NCBI GenBank assembly: GCA_934699585.1
Contig: CAKUWY010000013.1
Span: 32,083-96,082, forward strand
DNA length: 64,000 nucleotides
Direction of reading: 5' to 3'
DNA from: an uncultured Fibrobacter sp.
GTDB taxonomy: Bacteria; Fibrobacterota; Fibrobacteria; Fibrobacterales; Fibrobacteraceae
In this document: positions 49,711 to 57,895 of the stretch, piece after piece
How positions within the stretch are numbered: position 1 is the stretch's first letter
Layout: the number at the start of each line of letters is the position of its first letter
Notes under the pieces: generated by a model
The model's input: the letters and a program-made list of their open reading frames with translations, nothing else
Told to the model about the DNA's origin: nothing
Database searches by the model: none
Made by a program: the position numbers and the translations under genes

Positions 49711-50223
49711 TTAAATCAGATTTAAAGAAGAAATGCGAACACTTGCTGCAGTAAAAGACACATGATACATTTGTGCCATTTTAGATATTTTATCTTCCTG
49801 ATTTAAATCCTTTGACAATGTTTTGAAATCAGCCCTAAACATTTCTTCTGGCATCAAAAGTTCAGCTGCAAAATAATTCGCTTCTTGTTCCGCCATACTA
49901 GTTCCCAAACGAAAGGCTTTTAATGGTTTAGAACCTTGTTGAGAATGCAAAAAATAATGGCCCAATTCATGAGCAAGGGTAAATCTCTGTCGTTCGGTCG
50001 TCGCTAATGGATGTAATTTGATGGTAAAATCAAGTTTTCCACGAACATCAATTGTATCACCAAAAAAGACATCTTTATCTTCAGAAACCGTTCCACCAAA
50101 AATTTCAACAATGTCTTTGAAATCAACCGTTTCTTTAGGATCGAAACCAGACACCTCGCGAACTTTATTCGCGAAGTTTCGAATTACGGCTTTGCCCCAT
50201 CCGCATTCTTTAATTTCTGGCAT
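49711..50223 (-). CDS. ImmA/IrrE family metallopeptidase
   Basis: A 170-residue zinc peptidase. The motif FTLAHELGHYFLHS (HELGH, residues 85-89) and the downstream EANYFAAELLMPEE, whose Glu is the third ligand, are complete. ImmA/IrrE proteases cleave phage-type repressors or DdrO in response to stress or a signal. The N-terminal part resembles the usual IrrE beta region (VEIFGGTVSED). It has AAGGAG, a strong promoter (50247-50275) and a short 3-nt gap to the cyclase-like gene, so the two form a self-contained unit. No repressor gene is adjacent. Confidence 0.9.
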   Translation of the reverse strand: MPEIKECGWGKAVIRNFANKVREVSGFDPKETVDFKDIVEIFGGTVSEDKDVFFGDTIDVRGKLDFTIKLHPLATTERQRFTLAHELGHYFLHSQQGSKPLKAFRLGTSMAEQEANYFAAELLMPEEMFRADFKTLSKDLNQEDKISKMAQMYHVSFTAASVRISSLNLI

Positions 50224-50246
50224 GGCAACTCCTTTTTGGTTATATA

Positions 50247-50275
50247 AATATACTTAAATCACAATTTTAAGGCAA
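50247..50275 (-). promoter_or_regulatory. Promoter of the IrrE/cyclase module
   Basis: On the minus strand TTGCCT (50275-50270), 17-nt spacer, TATATT (50252-50247), 23 nt before the IrrE start. It makes the two-gene module independent of the SNF2 operon upstream; the 143-nt gap has no other gene. Confidence 0.75.
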
Positions 50276-50366
50276 GACTAGCGGTGCCAGTTTGTGCAAT
50301 TACACACATGGATAAGCACCTATTCATCTTTTTGAAGACATATATCATCTCTATCAACAGCATGTT

Positions 50367-51062
50367 TTAACTAGAGAATAGTAAATATTGATGAACGTTT
50401 TTGTAGAGACGACCATCAGAATTTACAATTGGTTTTGTTTTTTCAGGGTCATAAACAATCAAATCATCATCAATTTTATCCGCTACAACCCAATGACATT
50501 CATCATTATTTTCATTGCAGTGGACACTCACTAGACAACATTCCTGAATGTCCTCCCATGAATCAAAGGGTTTAAAACGTCCGTTAAAATACGGATAGAA
50601 CGCCTTAATTAATTGTTTTATCTGATTATTATCAGTTCTGAAATTATTTTCTTTTCCCCAATTACGAGAAAAAATACTTTTAGCCTTATTCATTACAGAA
50701 TCATAACCTTTACCAGTTAGCATCGCAACACAAGCAATACCACAATCTGTTTTGTATTTCTGTTGCACTACTGTAATCTCATTTTTATAATAAAAACGAA
50801 GTTGGTCATATAACCTTGGCCAATTCTTATTTAACCAATTTGACAAATCTTCAGGATCATCAAATTGTTTTGTATATTCTTCCAGTATATCCCGTAATTT
50901 TTTTACAAATAAATTTCTTACAGAATTTCCATTTAGCTTAATCAAACACGTTCCCATAGCGCTATCTAAAAATTCTTTGAAGTCGCTATCATCTAAATTA
51001 GGCATTTTATGTTGCGCATAACCGGTTTTATATCGAAAAACAAAATTTTCATCCTTCGACAT
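50367..51062 (-). CDS. C39-like cysteine peptidase domain protein
   Basis: A 231-residue protein. Residues 95-210 look like a papain-like C39 peptidase: VVQQKYKTDCGIACVAMLTG (catalytic Cys107), CHWVVADKI (His190) and LIVYDPE (Asp205), the Cys-His-Asp order of bacteriocin-processing and related peptidases. The first 90 residues are helical and unrecognised. There is no signal peptide or transporter, so it acts in the cytoplasm. It follows the PLD-like gene by 14 nt and ends the SNF2 operon. A protease effector or a regulator of the helicase/nuclease set is possible. Confidence 0.7.
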   Translation of the reverse strand: MSKDENFVFRYKTGYAQHKMPNLDDSDFKEFLDSAMGTCLIKLNGNSVRNLFVKKLRDILEEYTKQFDDPEDLSNWLNKNWPRLYDQLRFYYKNEITVVQQKYKTDCGIACVAMLTGKGYDSVMNKAKSIFSRNWGKENNFRTDNNQIKQLIKAFYPYFNGRFKPFDSWEDIQECCLVSVHCNENNDECHWVVADKIDDDLIVYDPEKTKPIVNSDGRLYKNVHQYLLFSS

Positions 51063-51076
51063 CTTGTAATCTCGAC

Positions 51077-52087
51077 TTATTTTTTTGCTACTATAGAATA
51101 TACTTCATTTATTTTCAACCCAATACATTCTTTTAGTTGAGAATTTCGTCGTAAAGTACGCAATGACTTACATATCTTTTCTGCAATTTTATTCTGCGTT
51201 TTTCTTTTTTTCTCTACAGCCTCAAAAAGATCCGACGATGTTTTCTCCTGAAAAATATAATTCTTCTTTTCTTTGAAACAATCCTTGCTAATCCAGTATC
51301 CATAATCCGACTGCAATGCGTAATTTGATGGATGCAAACGTTTTTCTTTTATTGTATCTAATTTTAAATAAGGATATCTTAATGAATGAATTTCTCCGTC
51401 ATTATTAAAAATAGATTTTTTTATAAGTTTACCTATCGTTCTATTACTAGGTAATGGTTTTTCAAGATTTATAACAATATATCCAAAATTTTGGTCTTTC
51501 TCGTATTTATAAAACAAATAACCTGATCTTAACCAACTATAAAAGGATATTGTTCTGTCTGACCTTATCAGAGTGGGTAATATGACAGAAGAAGGCCCTA
51601 CAGGATTTTCAAATTTTGCTACAACCTCATTAACTCTATCACAATTCTTTTTTACAAAGCTTTCAAAATAGTTTTTTATGTCAATTCGAGATTTTTTTTC
51701 AAATTGTGCTAATCTCGCTACAGTCATTACCTCTGCATTATTAGTCATTCCATTCACAGAAGCGTTTCCTGATCCCACAATAAGCGTTGAAACAGACGAA
51801 TCATTTTGGTTTTTGCACTCCAGAAAATACATTTTTGCATGAACGATTCCACAACTGTTTTCTGTTTTAACAAGTACAACTTTTGTATTAGGAATTTTTT
51901 TTATATCTTCAACAATATCAGTATTCCATGCCTCATCTGCATAAACAAAAATTTCAAATTCATCGCCTTGTCTAGCATACAATTCCTTCTGAAGCTTCTT
52001 TATATATGTATCCATTGGATAAGGTCCAACAATAAATAAACGAGAACAATAACCATTTTGGGGTATATAATCCAAAATATTCATCAT
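51077..52087 (-). CDS. Phospholipase D-fold (HKD) nuclease-like protein
   Basis: A 336-residue AT-rich gene. Residues 70-145 show one PLD motif: IVHAKMYFLEC (His-x-Lys), then LIVGSGNASVNGM with Gly-Ser-x-Asn and Glu-Val in NNAEVM. A single motif suggests dimeric activity, as in Nuc and BfiI-type nucleases; NgoFVII-like restriction enzymes have a similar N-terminal layout. The C-terminal half is beta-rich then basic and helical, perhaps DNA-binding. Its ATG overlaps the DUF4391 stop by 4 nt. It is probably the nuclease of the SNF2 operon. Confidence 0.72.
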   Translation of the reverse strand: MMNILDYIPQNGYCSRLFIVGPYPMDTYIKKLQKELYARQGDEFEIFVYADEAWNTDIVEDIKKIPNTKVVLVKTENSCGIVHAKMYFLECKNQNDSSVSTLIVGSGNASVNGMTNNAEVMTVARLAQFEKKSRIDIKNYFESFVKKNCDRVNEVVAKFENPVGPSSVILPTLIRSDRTISFYSWLRSGYLFYKYEKDQNFGYIVINLEKPLPSNRTIGKLIKKSIFNNDGEIHSLRYPYLKLDTIKEKRLHPSNYALQSDYGYWISKDCFKEKKNYIFQEKTSSDLFEAVEKKRKTQNKIAEKICKSLRTLRRNSQLKECIGLKINEVYSIVAKK

Positions 52088-52758
52088 ATTGTTATCTCCT
52101 TTTCCAAGCTCTTAATCTCAGCCCTTATTTCCACCTGGCGATTGAACTGCTTTTCGCTGGCAAGTTTTTTCTCCAGTTTTTCGATTTGGGCCTTGATTTT
52201 TTGATTTTGTTTACTTTGTAGAATATAATCTTTTAAAGATGTTTTAGATTGCTTCGCATCTCCCTTCGGCAAGCTCAGGGAGCTTAAACTCGCAACGGCA
52301 TTTGAGGAATCTGCACTGCGGACGATGGATTCGAAGATTTCGTCCATGTTGCTGCCGGACAAATTAAATGCGGGTTCGGCGATAGGTTTCCACGGTGTTT
52401 CAAAGGATTCCAGGAAGCTTTCGTCCTTCTCTTTTTCCTTGAAGTTCACGAAAAGTTTCGCCTTGTCGTCATATGTCAAGACAAATACGTTGTGGTGGTG
52501 CAAATTCTGGTCAATAAATTCGAACAACTTGCGCGGGCAATCAAACGATTTCATTTTGACTTCAAAGACATCGATTTCGTTTACCAGCAAACCCTTTTCT
52601 GCGGCCATGGTCTGCGCGGTCAGCTTATTTTGCCACACAATCTGCTCCACGTATTTGACAAAAAGGTTCTTGGTCGCCGTATTCACGGCACACTTGCTGT
52701 AGAATTTTTCCTTGGGCACCACCTTGCCCACGAATGTTGAAGAGGGCAAGTTTATCAT
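52084..52758 (-). CDS. DUF4391 domain protein
   Basis: A 224-residue protein resembling DUF4391: MINLPSSTFVGKVVPKEKFY, VEQIVWQNKLTAQTM, VFEVKMKSFDCPRKLFEFIDQ and VFVLTYDDKAKLFVNFKE, followed by a coiled-coil C-terminus (KIKAQIEKLEKKLASEKQ). Its molecular role is unknown, but it is regularly coded beside SNF2-type helicases and methyltransferases in defence islands. It overlaps both neighbours by 4 nt (ATGA), so the three genes are translationally coupled. Confidence 0.85.
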   Translation of the reverse strand: MINLPSSTFVGKVVPKEKFYSKCAVNTATKNLFVKYVEQIVWQNKLTAQTMAAEKGLLVNEIDVFEVKMKSFDCPRKLFEFIDQNLHHHNVFVLTYDDKAKLFVNFKEKEKDESFLESFETPWKPIAEPAFNLSGSNMDEIFESIVRSADSSNAVASLSSLSLPKGDAKQSKTSLKDYILQSKQNQKIKAQIEKLEKKLASEKQFNRQVEIRAEIKSLEKEITI

Positions 52759-55700
52759 TTTACTACCAGGAATGTCACGAGTTCAAAATCGTCTAGGCCG
52801 CGGATTTCGCCGGTGAGTGCGGTGGTTTCGCCTTCGCCAAAAAGGCTGTCGATATCGGATTCTTCCTTGACCTCAATAATCGAGGCGATTGCCTGCTGCA
52901 AAAGGTCGCTGTACTTGCCCATCTTGCGGCCGTCCGCAGTTTCCTTGTTGAAGGCCTTGCAAAGAGCAGTGTCGGGCGAGGCAAGCCCGCGGCAGGCGTG
53001 GCGCATCAGGTCAAGAATCTTTTTTGGCGAAAGATGGTTGCAAACGACGCTACCATCCTGTTTCAGATAAACCATGTAGAAGGGGTGCAGGCGATTCTTG
53101 CTGCGGATATTCACGGCGTTGTTGCGGTTGCGCAAAATGTAAATCACGCCGGGTGGCAATTCACCTGTTTCGTCGGCATGCACGAGTGCATAAATTCCCG
53201 TGGGTGCATTCTCGACTTCTTGATGGGTTTCGCGGTACTGCAGCAAGTCCATGCGGAAATCGTTCAAGCCCAAATCCACGATGTTCACGCCGCCTTTCAT
53301 GTCTTCAAGGTCAACTACGTCTTCTTTCAGCTTGCGCAGTTGTTCCTTGCGGTATTCCAGGTCGCCCTTTTCTTCGGCGCTGATGGGGTTGTCGTCGCCG
53401 GTCGCGGTCATCACTGAAATTTTCATGCGGGCAACTACACGAGATTTCAAGTTGATGTATTCATCGAGGCTCACGTTGGGCCAAAAGTTCACCAGCTGGA
53501 TTTTTGCGTTCTTGCTGCCGATACGGTCAATGCGGCCAAAGCGCTGGATGATGCGCACCGGGTTCCAGTGGATATCGTAATTAATTAGGTAGTCGCAATC
53601 CTGCAAGTTCTGGCCTTCGCTAATGCAGTCCGTCGCAATCAGCAAGTCGATATCGCCCGGAACAACGTTCCTGAGCAAATGACGTTCCTTGGACTGCGGC
53701 GAAAAATACGTCAGCATCGTATCGTAATCGGCGCGCAACTTCGGGAGGTTCGTGCGACCGTCCATATCGCCCGTCACAAGTGCCGAGTGGATTCCGTATT
53801 TCTGGAGCAGTTTCTCGGCAAGTTGTTCGTAAAGATATTTCGCAGTGTCAGCAAATGCCGTGAACAGGATTATCTTCTTATTCCCAGGATTAATCGGGTT
53901 TTCGATCTTGTTGCAGATTCTCGCAAATAGGGTCTGCAACTTGGAATCGTGTTCAGGCGAAAGCTGCTCGGCTATCTTTTGCAACTGTGCAAGTACGCCC
54001 AATTCTTGGCGGAGTTCGTTCAACCAGCCAATGTAATTCATGTCGGCCAAATTGAAGTGCACATCCTTGCCGACGGTAAATTCGTCATCTTCAGAAATGA
54101 TACTGTCAATATTGTAATCTACATCTGCATCTAAAGTCGTATAGCCAGCATCAATACTCTTCTTGTACTTTTCAATCTTGTCAACCGTCTTCTGCACCAA
54201 ATCGTGGTAACGGTCCAACGTCAACTTGAATGAATAAACGGAACTTTCCAGGCGCTTGAGCATGTTGATGCTCATGAGTTTCCGAATACCCATTTCACGG
54301 CCAAGCAGCAAATCCTTTTCTTCGGAACTGTCGATATAGCCCTCGATACGGCTCGGGTGCACAAATCGCGCCGGACTATACACGCTCATTTGCAACTGGC
54401 TCAACAGCAGATAAATGCTATCGAACGAAATCCCCGCCACGTCGGTCAAGTCGGGAGATTCCGAAATGGGCGGCAACCGTTCCGGGAACTTGCCCACCTC
54501 ATTGATGTCGTAAAATTTTTCGATATGCTTGCGGGAACGCGCAATCGTTACCGAATCAAGCAATTCAAAAAAGTCAAAATCTAAAGTTTCAAGCAACGCC
54601 TGCGTAGTTCGCTGAGAGGCCGGGAGTTTTACCCACGCATTGTAGGCACTTTGGGCCTGCTTGAAAATGGAATCAATACCGTTGTTCAAGTTCAGCAAAG
54701 AATCCATCTTCTCCGAATCGTCTTCGTAGGCCAAGCGCAACTGGTTCTTCAAATCGTTAAAGCGATTATTCACCGGTGTTGCCGAAAGCATCAACACCTT
54801 CGTCTTCACGCCCTTGCGAATGACTTGGTTCAACAAACGCTGGTAACGGTTTTCCTTGCGGTCGATTTCATCGTCAAATTCATCGGCAGAAAAATCCTCG
54901 CCCGTTGCCGTGCCGCCATTACGGAAATTATGGGATTCATCAATCACCACAAGGTCGTAATTGCTCCAAATAATACGGCTTAAGTCAAGGCCATTCGTGC
55001 TTCCAGAATCACGCGACAAGTCCGAATGATACAGCACATCGTAACGGAAGCGGTCCGTGACAAGCGGGTTGTTCGTCTGGTTATTCTTGAAGGTCATCCA
55101 GTTGTTGTTCAACTTCTTGGGGCAAAGCACCAGCACATTCTTGTTGCGATTCTCGTAATACTTGACCACCGTAAGTGCAGTGAAAGTCTTGCCGAGACCC
55201 ACGCTATCGGCGAGAATGCAACCGTTGTATTTTTCCAGCTTGTTGATGATGGCAAGGGCTGCATCTTTCTGGAAGTTGTAAAGCTTTTGCCAAATAGCGC
55301 TTTCCTTGAAACCCGTCGCCGAATTCGGCAAAACATCTTCGCTGATGTCGTTCAAGAATTCATGGAAAATATTGTAGAGCGTTACAAAATAAATGAAGTC
55401 AGGAGAATTTTCCTTATAGACCGTAGCGATGCTGTCCATGACCGCCTGGGTCACTTCTTCAAACTGCGATTCGTTGAACCAACATTCATTGAACTTGTTG
55501 ATGTAATCGTTAGAAAGCGGGGCCGAAACCCTCATGCTAAAATTGGAAATGTTGTTGCCTTTTTCTACACCGAGTCCCACCGCCGAAAACTCGTTGAACG
55601 GCGTATAAAGCGCGTCGTCATCGGGCTGCTTTACATGCATGAACGTCTGATAGTTCAAGTCAGTAATGTTCGTCCGGAATTTCACCTTCTGGCGGATCCA

Positions 55701-56057
55701 TTCCGCACACTCCACCGCAATCGCCTTCTGGTTCAGCTGGTTGCGCAACTTCAATTCAAATTCACTACCGAAGAGCGCATGCTCGCGGGCAGATTGTTCC
55801 GCATCAAGCGCCTGCTCACGCAAATTATGAGAAATGTCAAATTCACGACTTTCCTTGGTCGTCTGTTTTTTCACGAACGCCTTGGACGTAAAAATAAACC
55901 GCAGGGAATCAATCTTCCAAAGTTCATCCTTCAAGGTTTCGAACGCATAAAGCGAAAAACTGGCCGCAGCAATTGAAAGTTTTGAACCAGGAATAACAAC
56001 TTTACGAAGGTCGTCCACGACCTTCTCCGTCATATTATTAAAAAACTTCTGTTCCAT
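52755..56057 (-). CDS. SNF2-type helicase with PLD-like N-terminal region
   Basis: A large ATP-driven DNA translocase, about 1100 residues. The N-terminus (SIAAASFSLYAFETLKDELW) resembles the degenerate PLD-like domain of this helicase group. The motor has Walker A LADSVGLGKTFTAL, DEAD-type VVIDESHNFRN, motif III MLSATPVNN, and the C-terminal lobe with LFTAFADTAKYL and ATDCISEGQNLQDCDYLINYD, ending at IIQRFGRIDRIGS. I chose the ATG at 56057; an in-frame GTG at 56072 adds five residues, and neither has a clear ribosome binding site. It has a strong promoter and leads the operon with DUF4391, PLD and C39 genes. Confidence 0.92.
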   Translation of the reverse strand: MEQKFFNNMTEKVVDDLRKVVIPGSKLSIAAASFSLYAFETLKDELWKIDSLRFIFTSKAFVKKQTTKESREFDISHNLREQALDAEQSAREHALFGSEFELKLRNQLNQKAIAVECAEWIRQKVKFRTNITDLNYQTFMHVKQPDDDALYTPFNEFSAVGLGVEKGNNISNFSMRVSAPLSNDYINKFNECWFNESQFEEVTQAVMDSIATVYKENSPDFIYFVTLYNIFHEFLNDISEDVLPNSATGFKESAIWQKLYNFQKDAALAIINKLEKYNGCILADSVGLGKTFTALTVVKYYENRNKNVLVLCPKKLNNNWMTFKNNQTNNPLVTDRFRYDVLYHSDLSRDSGSTNGLDLSRIIWSNYDLVVIDESHNFRNGGTATGEDFSADEFDDEIDRKENRYQRLLNQVIRKGVKTKVLMLSATPVNNRFNDLKNQLRLAYEDDSEKMDSLLNLNNGIDSIFKQAQSAYNAWVKLPASQRTTQALLETLDFDFFELLDSVTIARSRKHIEKFYDINEVGKFPERLPPISESPDLTDVAGISFDSIYLLLSQLQMSVYSPARFVHPSRIEGYIDSSEEKDLLLGREMGIRKLMSINMLKRLESSVYSFKLTLDRYHDLVQKTVDKIEKYKKSIDAGYTTLDADVDYNIDSIISEDDEFTVGKDVHFNLADMNYIGWLNELRQELGVLAQLQKIAEQLSPEHDSKLQTLFARICNKIENPINPGNKKIILFTAFADTAKYLYEQLAEKLLQKYGIHSALVTGDMDGRTNLPKLRADYDTMLTYFSPQSKERHLLRNVVPGDIDLLIATDCISEGQNLQDCDYLINYDIHWNPVRIIQRFGRIDRIGSKNAKIQLVNFWPNVSLDEYINLKSRVVARMKISVMTATGDDNPISAEEKGDLEYRKEQLRKLKEDVVDLEDMKGGVNIVDLGLNDFRMDLLQYRETHQEVENAPTGIYALVHADETGELPPGVIYILRNRNNAVNIRSKNRLHPFYMVYLKQDGSVVCNHLSPKKILDLMRHACRGLASPDTALCKAFNKETADGRKMGKYSDLLQQAIASIIEVKEESDIDSLFGEGETTALTGEIRGLDDFELVTFLVVK

Positions 56058-56094
56058 ATAAAAATCAACCACCGCTTGGTGCGGTACATAAAGG

Positions 56095-56123
56095 AATATA
56101 AACTATTATAGGAACAATCGCAA
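56095..56123 (-). promoter_or_regulatory. Promoter of the SNF2 operon
   Basis: On the minus strand TTGCGA (56123-56118), 17-nt spacer, TATATT (56100-56095). The leader carries the small hairpin ACCGC-ACCAA-GCGGT just before the start codon, which could limit translation. Confidence 0.7.
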
Positions 56124-56185
56124 ACTTGAATTTACGAAAAGAGTGGGAAAATTCGCATTGTATTTTTCAAATGCTTCGGGGCGTT

Positions 56186-56286
56186 GCGGGGTGTCCCCGC
56201 TAGAAGGGGTAGCGGATGACGCATGGAGATCCCCGCTCGGAGGCGGGGATGACATGTGGCAGGAGCGAGGGGAAGGCTTTCCCCTC
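56186..56286. repeat. Dispersed palindromic element, copy C, split by a REP
   Basis: The ends (GCGGGGTGTCCCCGCTAGAAGGGGTAGC and GCGAGGGGAAGGCTTTCCCCT) match elements A and B, but the central CCCCGGAAC..TTCCGGGG hairpin is replaced by a REP with GATCCCCGCTCGGAGGCGGGGATGAC. It lies at the right border of the defence island. The 56058-56499 stretch has no gene; it holds this element, the 16-nt and 18-nt repeats listed next and a terminator. Confidence 0.75.
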
Positions 56287-56374
56287 TGTTTTTCGCCTCA
56301 CCAAATCTTTTTTCGGTATTTTTTATATCGATTTTGCATTTGGTAGTGACTTTTTTGGCTAATTGCCGCTTTTA

Positions 56375-56390
56375 GCGAAATTTCGCCATT
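56375..56390. repeat. 16-nt repeat, right copy
   Basis: GCGAAATTTCGCCATT, identical to 48514-48529. It contains a self-complementary core GCGAAATTTCGC. Confidence 0.55.
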
Positions 56391-56402
56391 CACGTATAAA
56401 AA

Positions 56403-56453
56403 ATTGTCAAATTCGTGGCAATTTTTAGAAAAATGATTGTCAAATTCGTGGCA
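56403..56453. repeat. 18-bp direct repeat at the island edge
   Basis: ATTGTCAAATTCGTGGCA occurs at 56403-56420 and again at 56436-56453 with related AT-rich text between. It might be a recombination scar or a regulator binding pair for nearby genes. Confidence 0.65.
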
Positions 56454-56456
56454 TTC

Positions 56457-56491
56457 TTAAAGAAAAGCGCCAGAAGAATTTCTCCTGACGC
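56457..56491 (-). terminator. Terminator after the GNAT gene
   Basis: On the minus strand an 11-bp stem (56491-56481 with 56477-56467, some G-U pairs) and a 3-nt loop are followed by TTTTCTTT. It lies 9 nt after the stop codon of the acetyltransferase. Confidence 0.8.
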
Positions 56492-56499
56492 CCTTCGTT

Positions 56500-57123
56500 T
56501 TACCCTAGCTGCCCAGGCAGCACGAGCTTTTCCTTCGGCGGGAATTCCGCGTCGTACTTCTCGAATGCTTCGGGGTTGCGCATGGCGACAAAGTACGGTT
56601 CGGGATCGTGGTAGCTGCCGGTGATTCCGTCGAGGACCCCTTCTTGCAGTTCTTTGCAGAGGAAGTAGGGAGCGTCACTTTCGGGGTCGTCGGCGTAGCG
56701 GATTCCCCTGGTGCTCGCGACCACAAAGCCGCTCTTGCCGTAGAACGCGATGTTTCCGCAAATCAGCAGGCAGCCTGCGCCCATTTCAGCGGCGAGTCGC
56801 ATGGAATGGTCGAGCAAAATTTTGCCGTAGCCTTTGCGCTTGTAGTCGGGGCGAATGCTGATGGGCCCGAAGGTCATCATGCGGATTTTGCGTCCGTCGT
56901 CGGCGTCGATGTGCGACCACGCGTACATCACGTGCCCGATGATTTCGCCGTCTACTTCGAGCACGAGCGAGAGTTCCGGCACAAAGTCGGGTTCGCTCCT
57001 GTAGCAGTGCAGCACGTAATGCTCGGTGCATCCGGGACGGTACACGTTCCAGAAGGCTTCGCGGGTAAGGTTTTCAATGGTCTTAAAGTCGCGCGGTTGT
57101 TCCGTGCGGATAGTGTAACGCAT
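56500..57123 (-). CDS. GNAT family N-acetyltransferase
   Basis: A 207-residue acetyltransferase of the COG3153 type. It shows the N-terminal RTEQPRDFKTIENLTREAFW, the beta-4 strand MMTFGPISIRPDYKRKGYGKILLDHSM with the acetyl-CoA loop (Arg-x-x-Gly-x-Gly) and the ICGNIAFYGKSGF segment. The C-terminal region extends beyond a minimal GNAT fold (YFLCKELQEG). The substrate is unknown. AGGAG precedes the ATG, and a terminator follows. It marks the return to core-like composition after the defence island. Confidence 0.9.
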   Translation of the reverse strand: MRYTIRTEQPRDFKTIENLTREAFWNVYRPGCTEHYVLHCYRSEPDFVPELSLVLEVDGEIIGHVMYAWSHIDADDGRKIRMMTFGPISIRPDYKRKGYGKILLDHSMRLAAEMGAGCLLICGNIAFYGKSGFVVASTRGIRYADDPESDAPYFLCKELQEGVLDGITGSYHDPEPYFVAMRNPEAFEKYDAEFPPKEKLVLPGQLG

Positions 57124-57149
57124 CCTGTCTCCTAAAGGTGGTACTAAAA

Positions 57150-57803
57150 TTACCCGCCAACTTTCTTCACGAATTCCCGGCAGGTGGACTCGGGGTCGGC
57201 GGTGCCGAAGATGGCGCTACCCACCACGAACACGTTGGCGCCTGCTTCCTTGCAGGCCACGATGTTGTCCAGCTTTACGCCGCCGTCAATCTGGATATCC
57301 AGTTCCGGTTTCAGCTGGCGCAGTTCGCGGATCTTGTCCAGGCAATAGGGGATAAGGCTCTGGCCGCCAAAGCCAGGGTTCACCGACATGATAAGCACCA
57401 TGTCCACAATGTCCAGTACCCATTTGATGCTTTCCAGAGGAGTTGCCGGGTTGATGGCCACGGCGGGCTTTACGCCAAGTTCCTTTATCTGGTGCAGCAG
57501 ACGGTCCAGGTGGTTGGTGGTCTCGGCGTGCACGCTGATGATGCTGGCCCCCGCCTTCGCAAATTCGCCCACGTACTTTTCGGGATTCTCGATCATCAGG
57601 TGGCAATCCAGCGGGAGCTTGGTGCCCTTGCCGATACAGGCCGAAATGCCCGGACCAAAACTGATGTTGGGCACAAAGTGTCCGTCCATGATGTCCAGGT
57701 GCACAAGACCCGCGCCGCCGTTCTCGATGGCGTTCAGGCCCTTGCCCAGTTCCAAAAAGTTTGCGTTCAACACGCTGGGAGCGATAATTTGCTTTAGACT
57801 CAT
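57150..57803 (-). CDS. rpe: Ribulose-phosphate 3-epimerase
   Basis: A pentose phosphate pathway enzyme that interconverts ribulose 5-phosphate and xylulose 5-phosphate; a metal-dependent TIM barrel of 217 residues. Motifs IIAPSVLNANF, the metal ligands in HLDIMDGHFVPNISFGP and DCHLMIENPEKY, SVHAE, MSVNPGFGGQ and IDGGVKLDN, and the phosphate-binding GSAIFG are all present. The start at MSLKQIIAPS (57803) fits the family; an upstream ATG at 57842 does not. A TATATT box ends 6 nt before the ATG and no ribosome binding site is seen, hinting at a leaderless mRNA. Confidence 0.96.
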   Translation of the reverse strand: MSLKQIIAPSVLNANFLELGKGLNAIENGGAGLVHLDIMDGHFVPNISFGPGISACIGKGTKLPLDCHLMIENPEKYVGEFAKAGASIISVHAETTNHLDRLLHQIKELGVKPAVAINPATPLESIKWVLDIVDMVLIMSVNPGFGGQSLIPYCLDKIRELRQLKPELDIQIDGGVKLDNIVACKEAGANVFVVGSAIFGTADPESTCREFVKKVGG

Positions 57804-57847
57804 GCCCAAAATATAGGAAAGTTCTCGAAAAAACCAGCGCATTCGCT

Positions 57848-57888
57848 CCCAAAAAGAAAACCCCGGACCTGATTTCTCAAGTCCGGGG
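57848..57888 (-). terminator. Terminator of the tRNA-Ser transcript
   Basis: On the minus strand an 8-bp stem CCCCGGAC/GTCCGGGG (57888-57881 with 57868-57861) with a 12-nt loop is followed by TTTTCTTTTT. It starts 8 nt after the tRNA 3' end. Confidence 0.85.
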
Positions 57889-57895
57889 CTTTCAG

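Noticed and set aside
52755..56072. DISARM system
   Set aside because: A SNF2 helicase and a PLD-fold gene are present, but there is no DrmA helicase, DUF1998 (DrmB) gene or adjacent DrmM methylase, so the name is not supported.
35953..56123. Integrated phage or conjugative element
   Set aside because: No integrase, structural, replication or conjugation gene was seen, and the single tRNA lies outside with no repeat of its 3' end found at the other border by eye.
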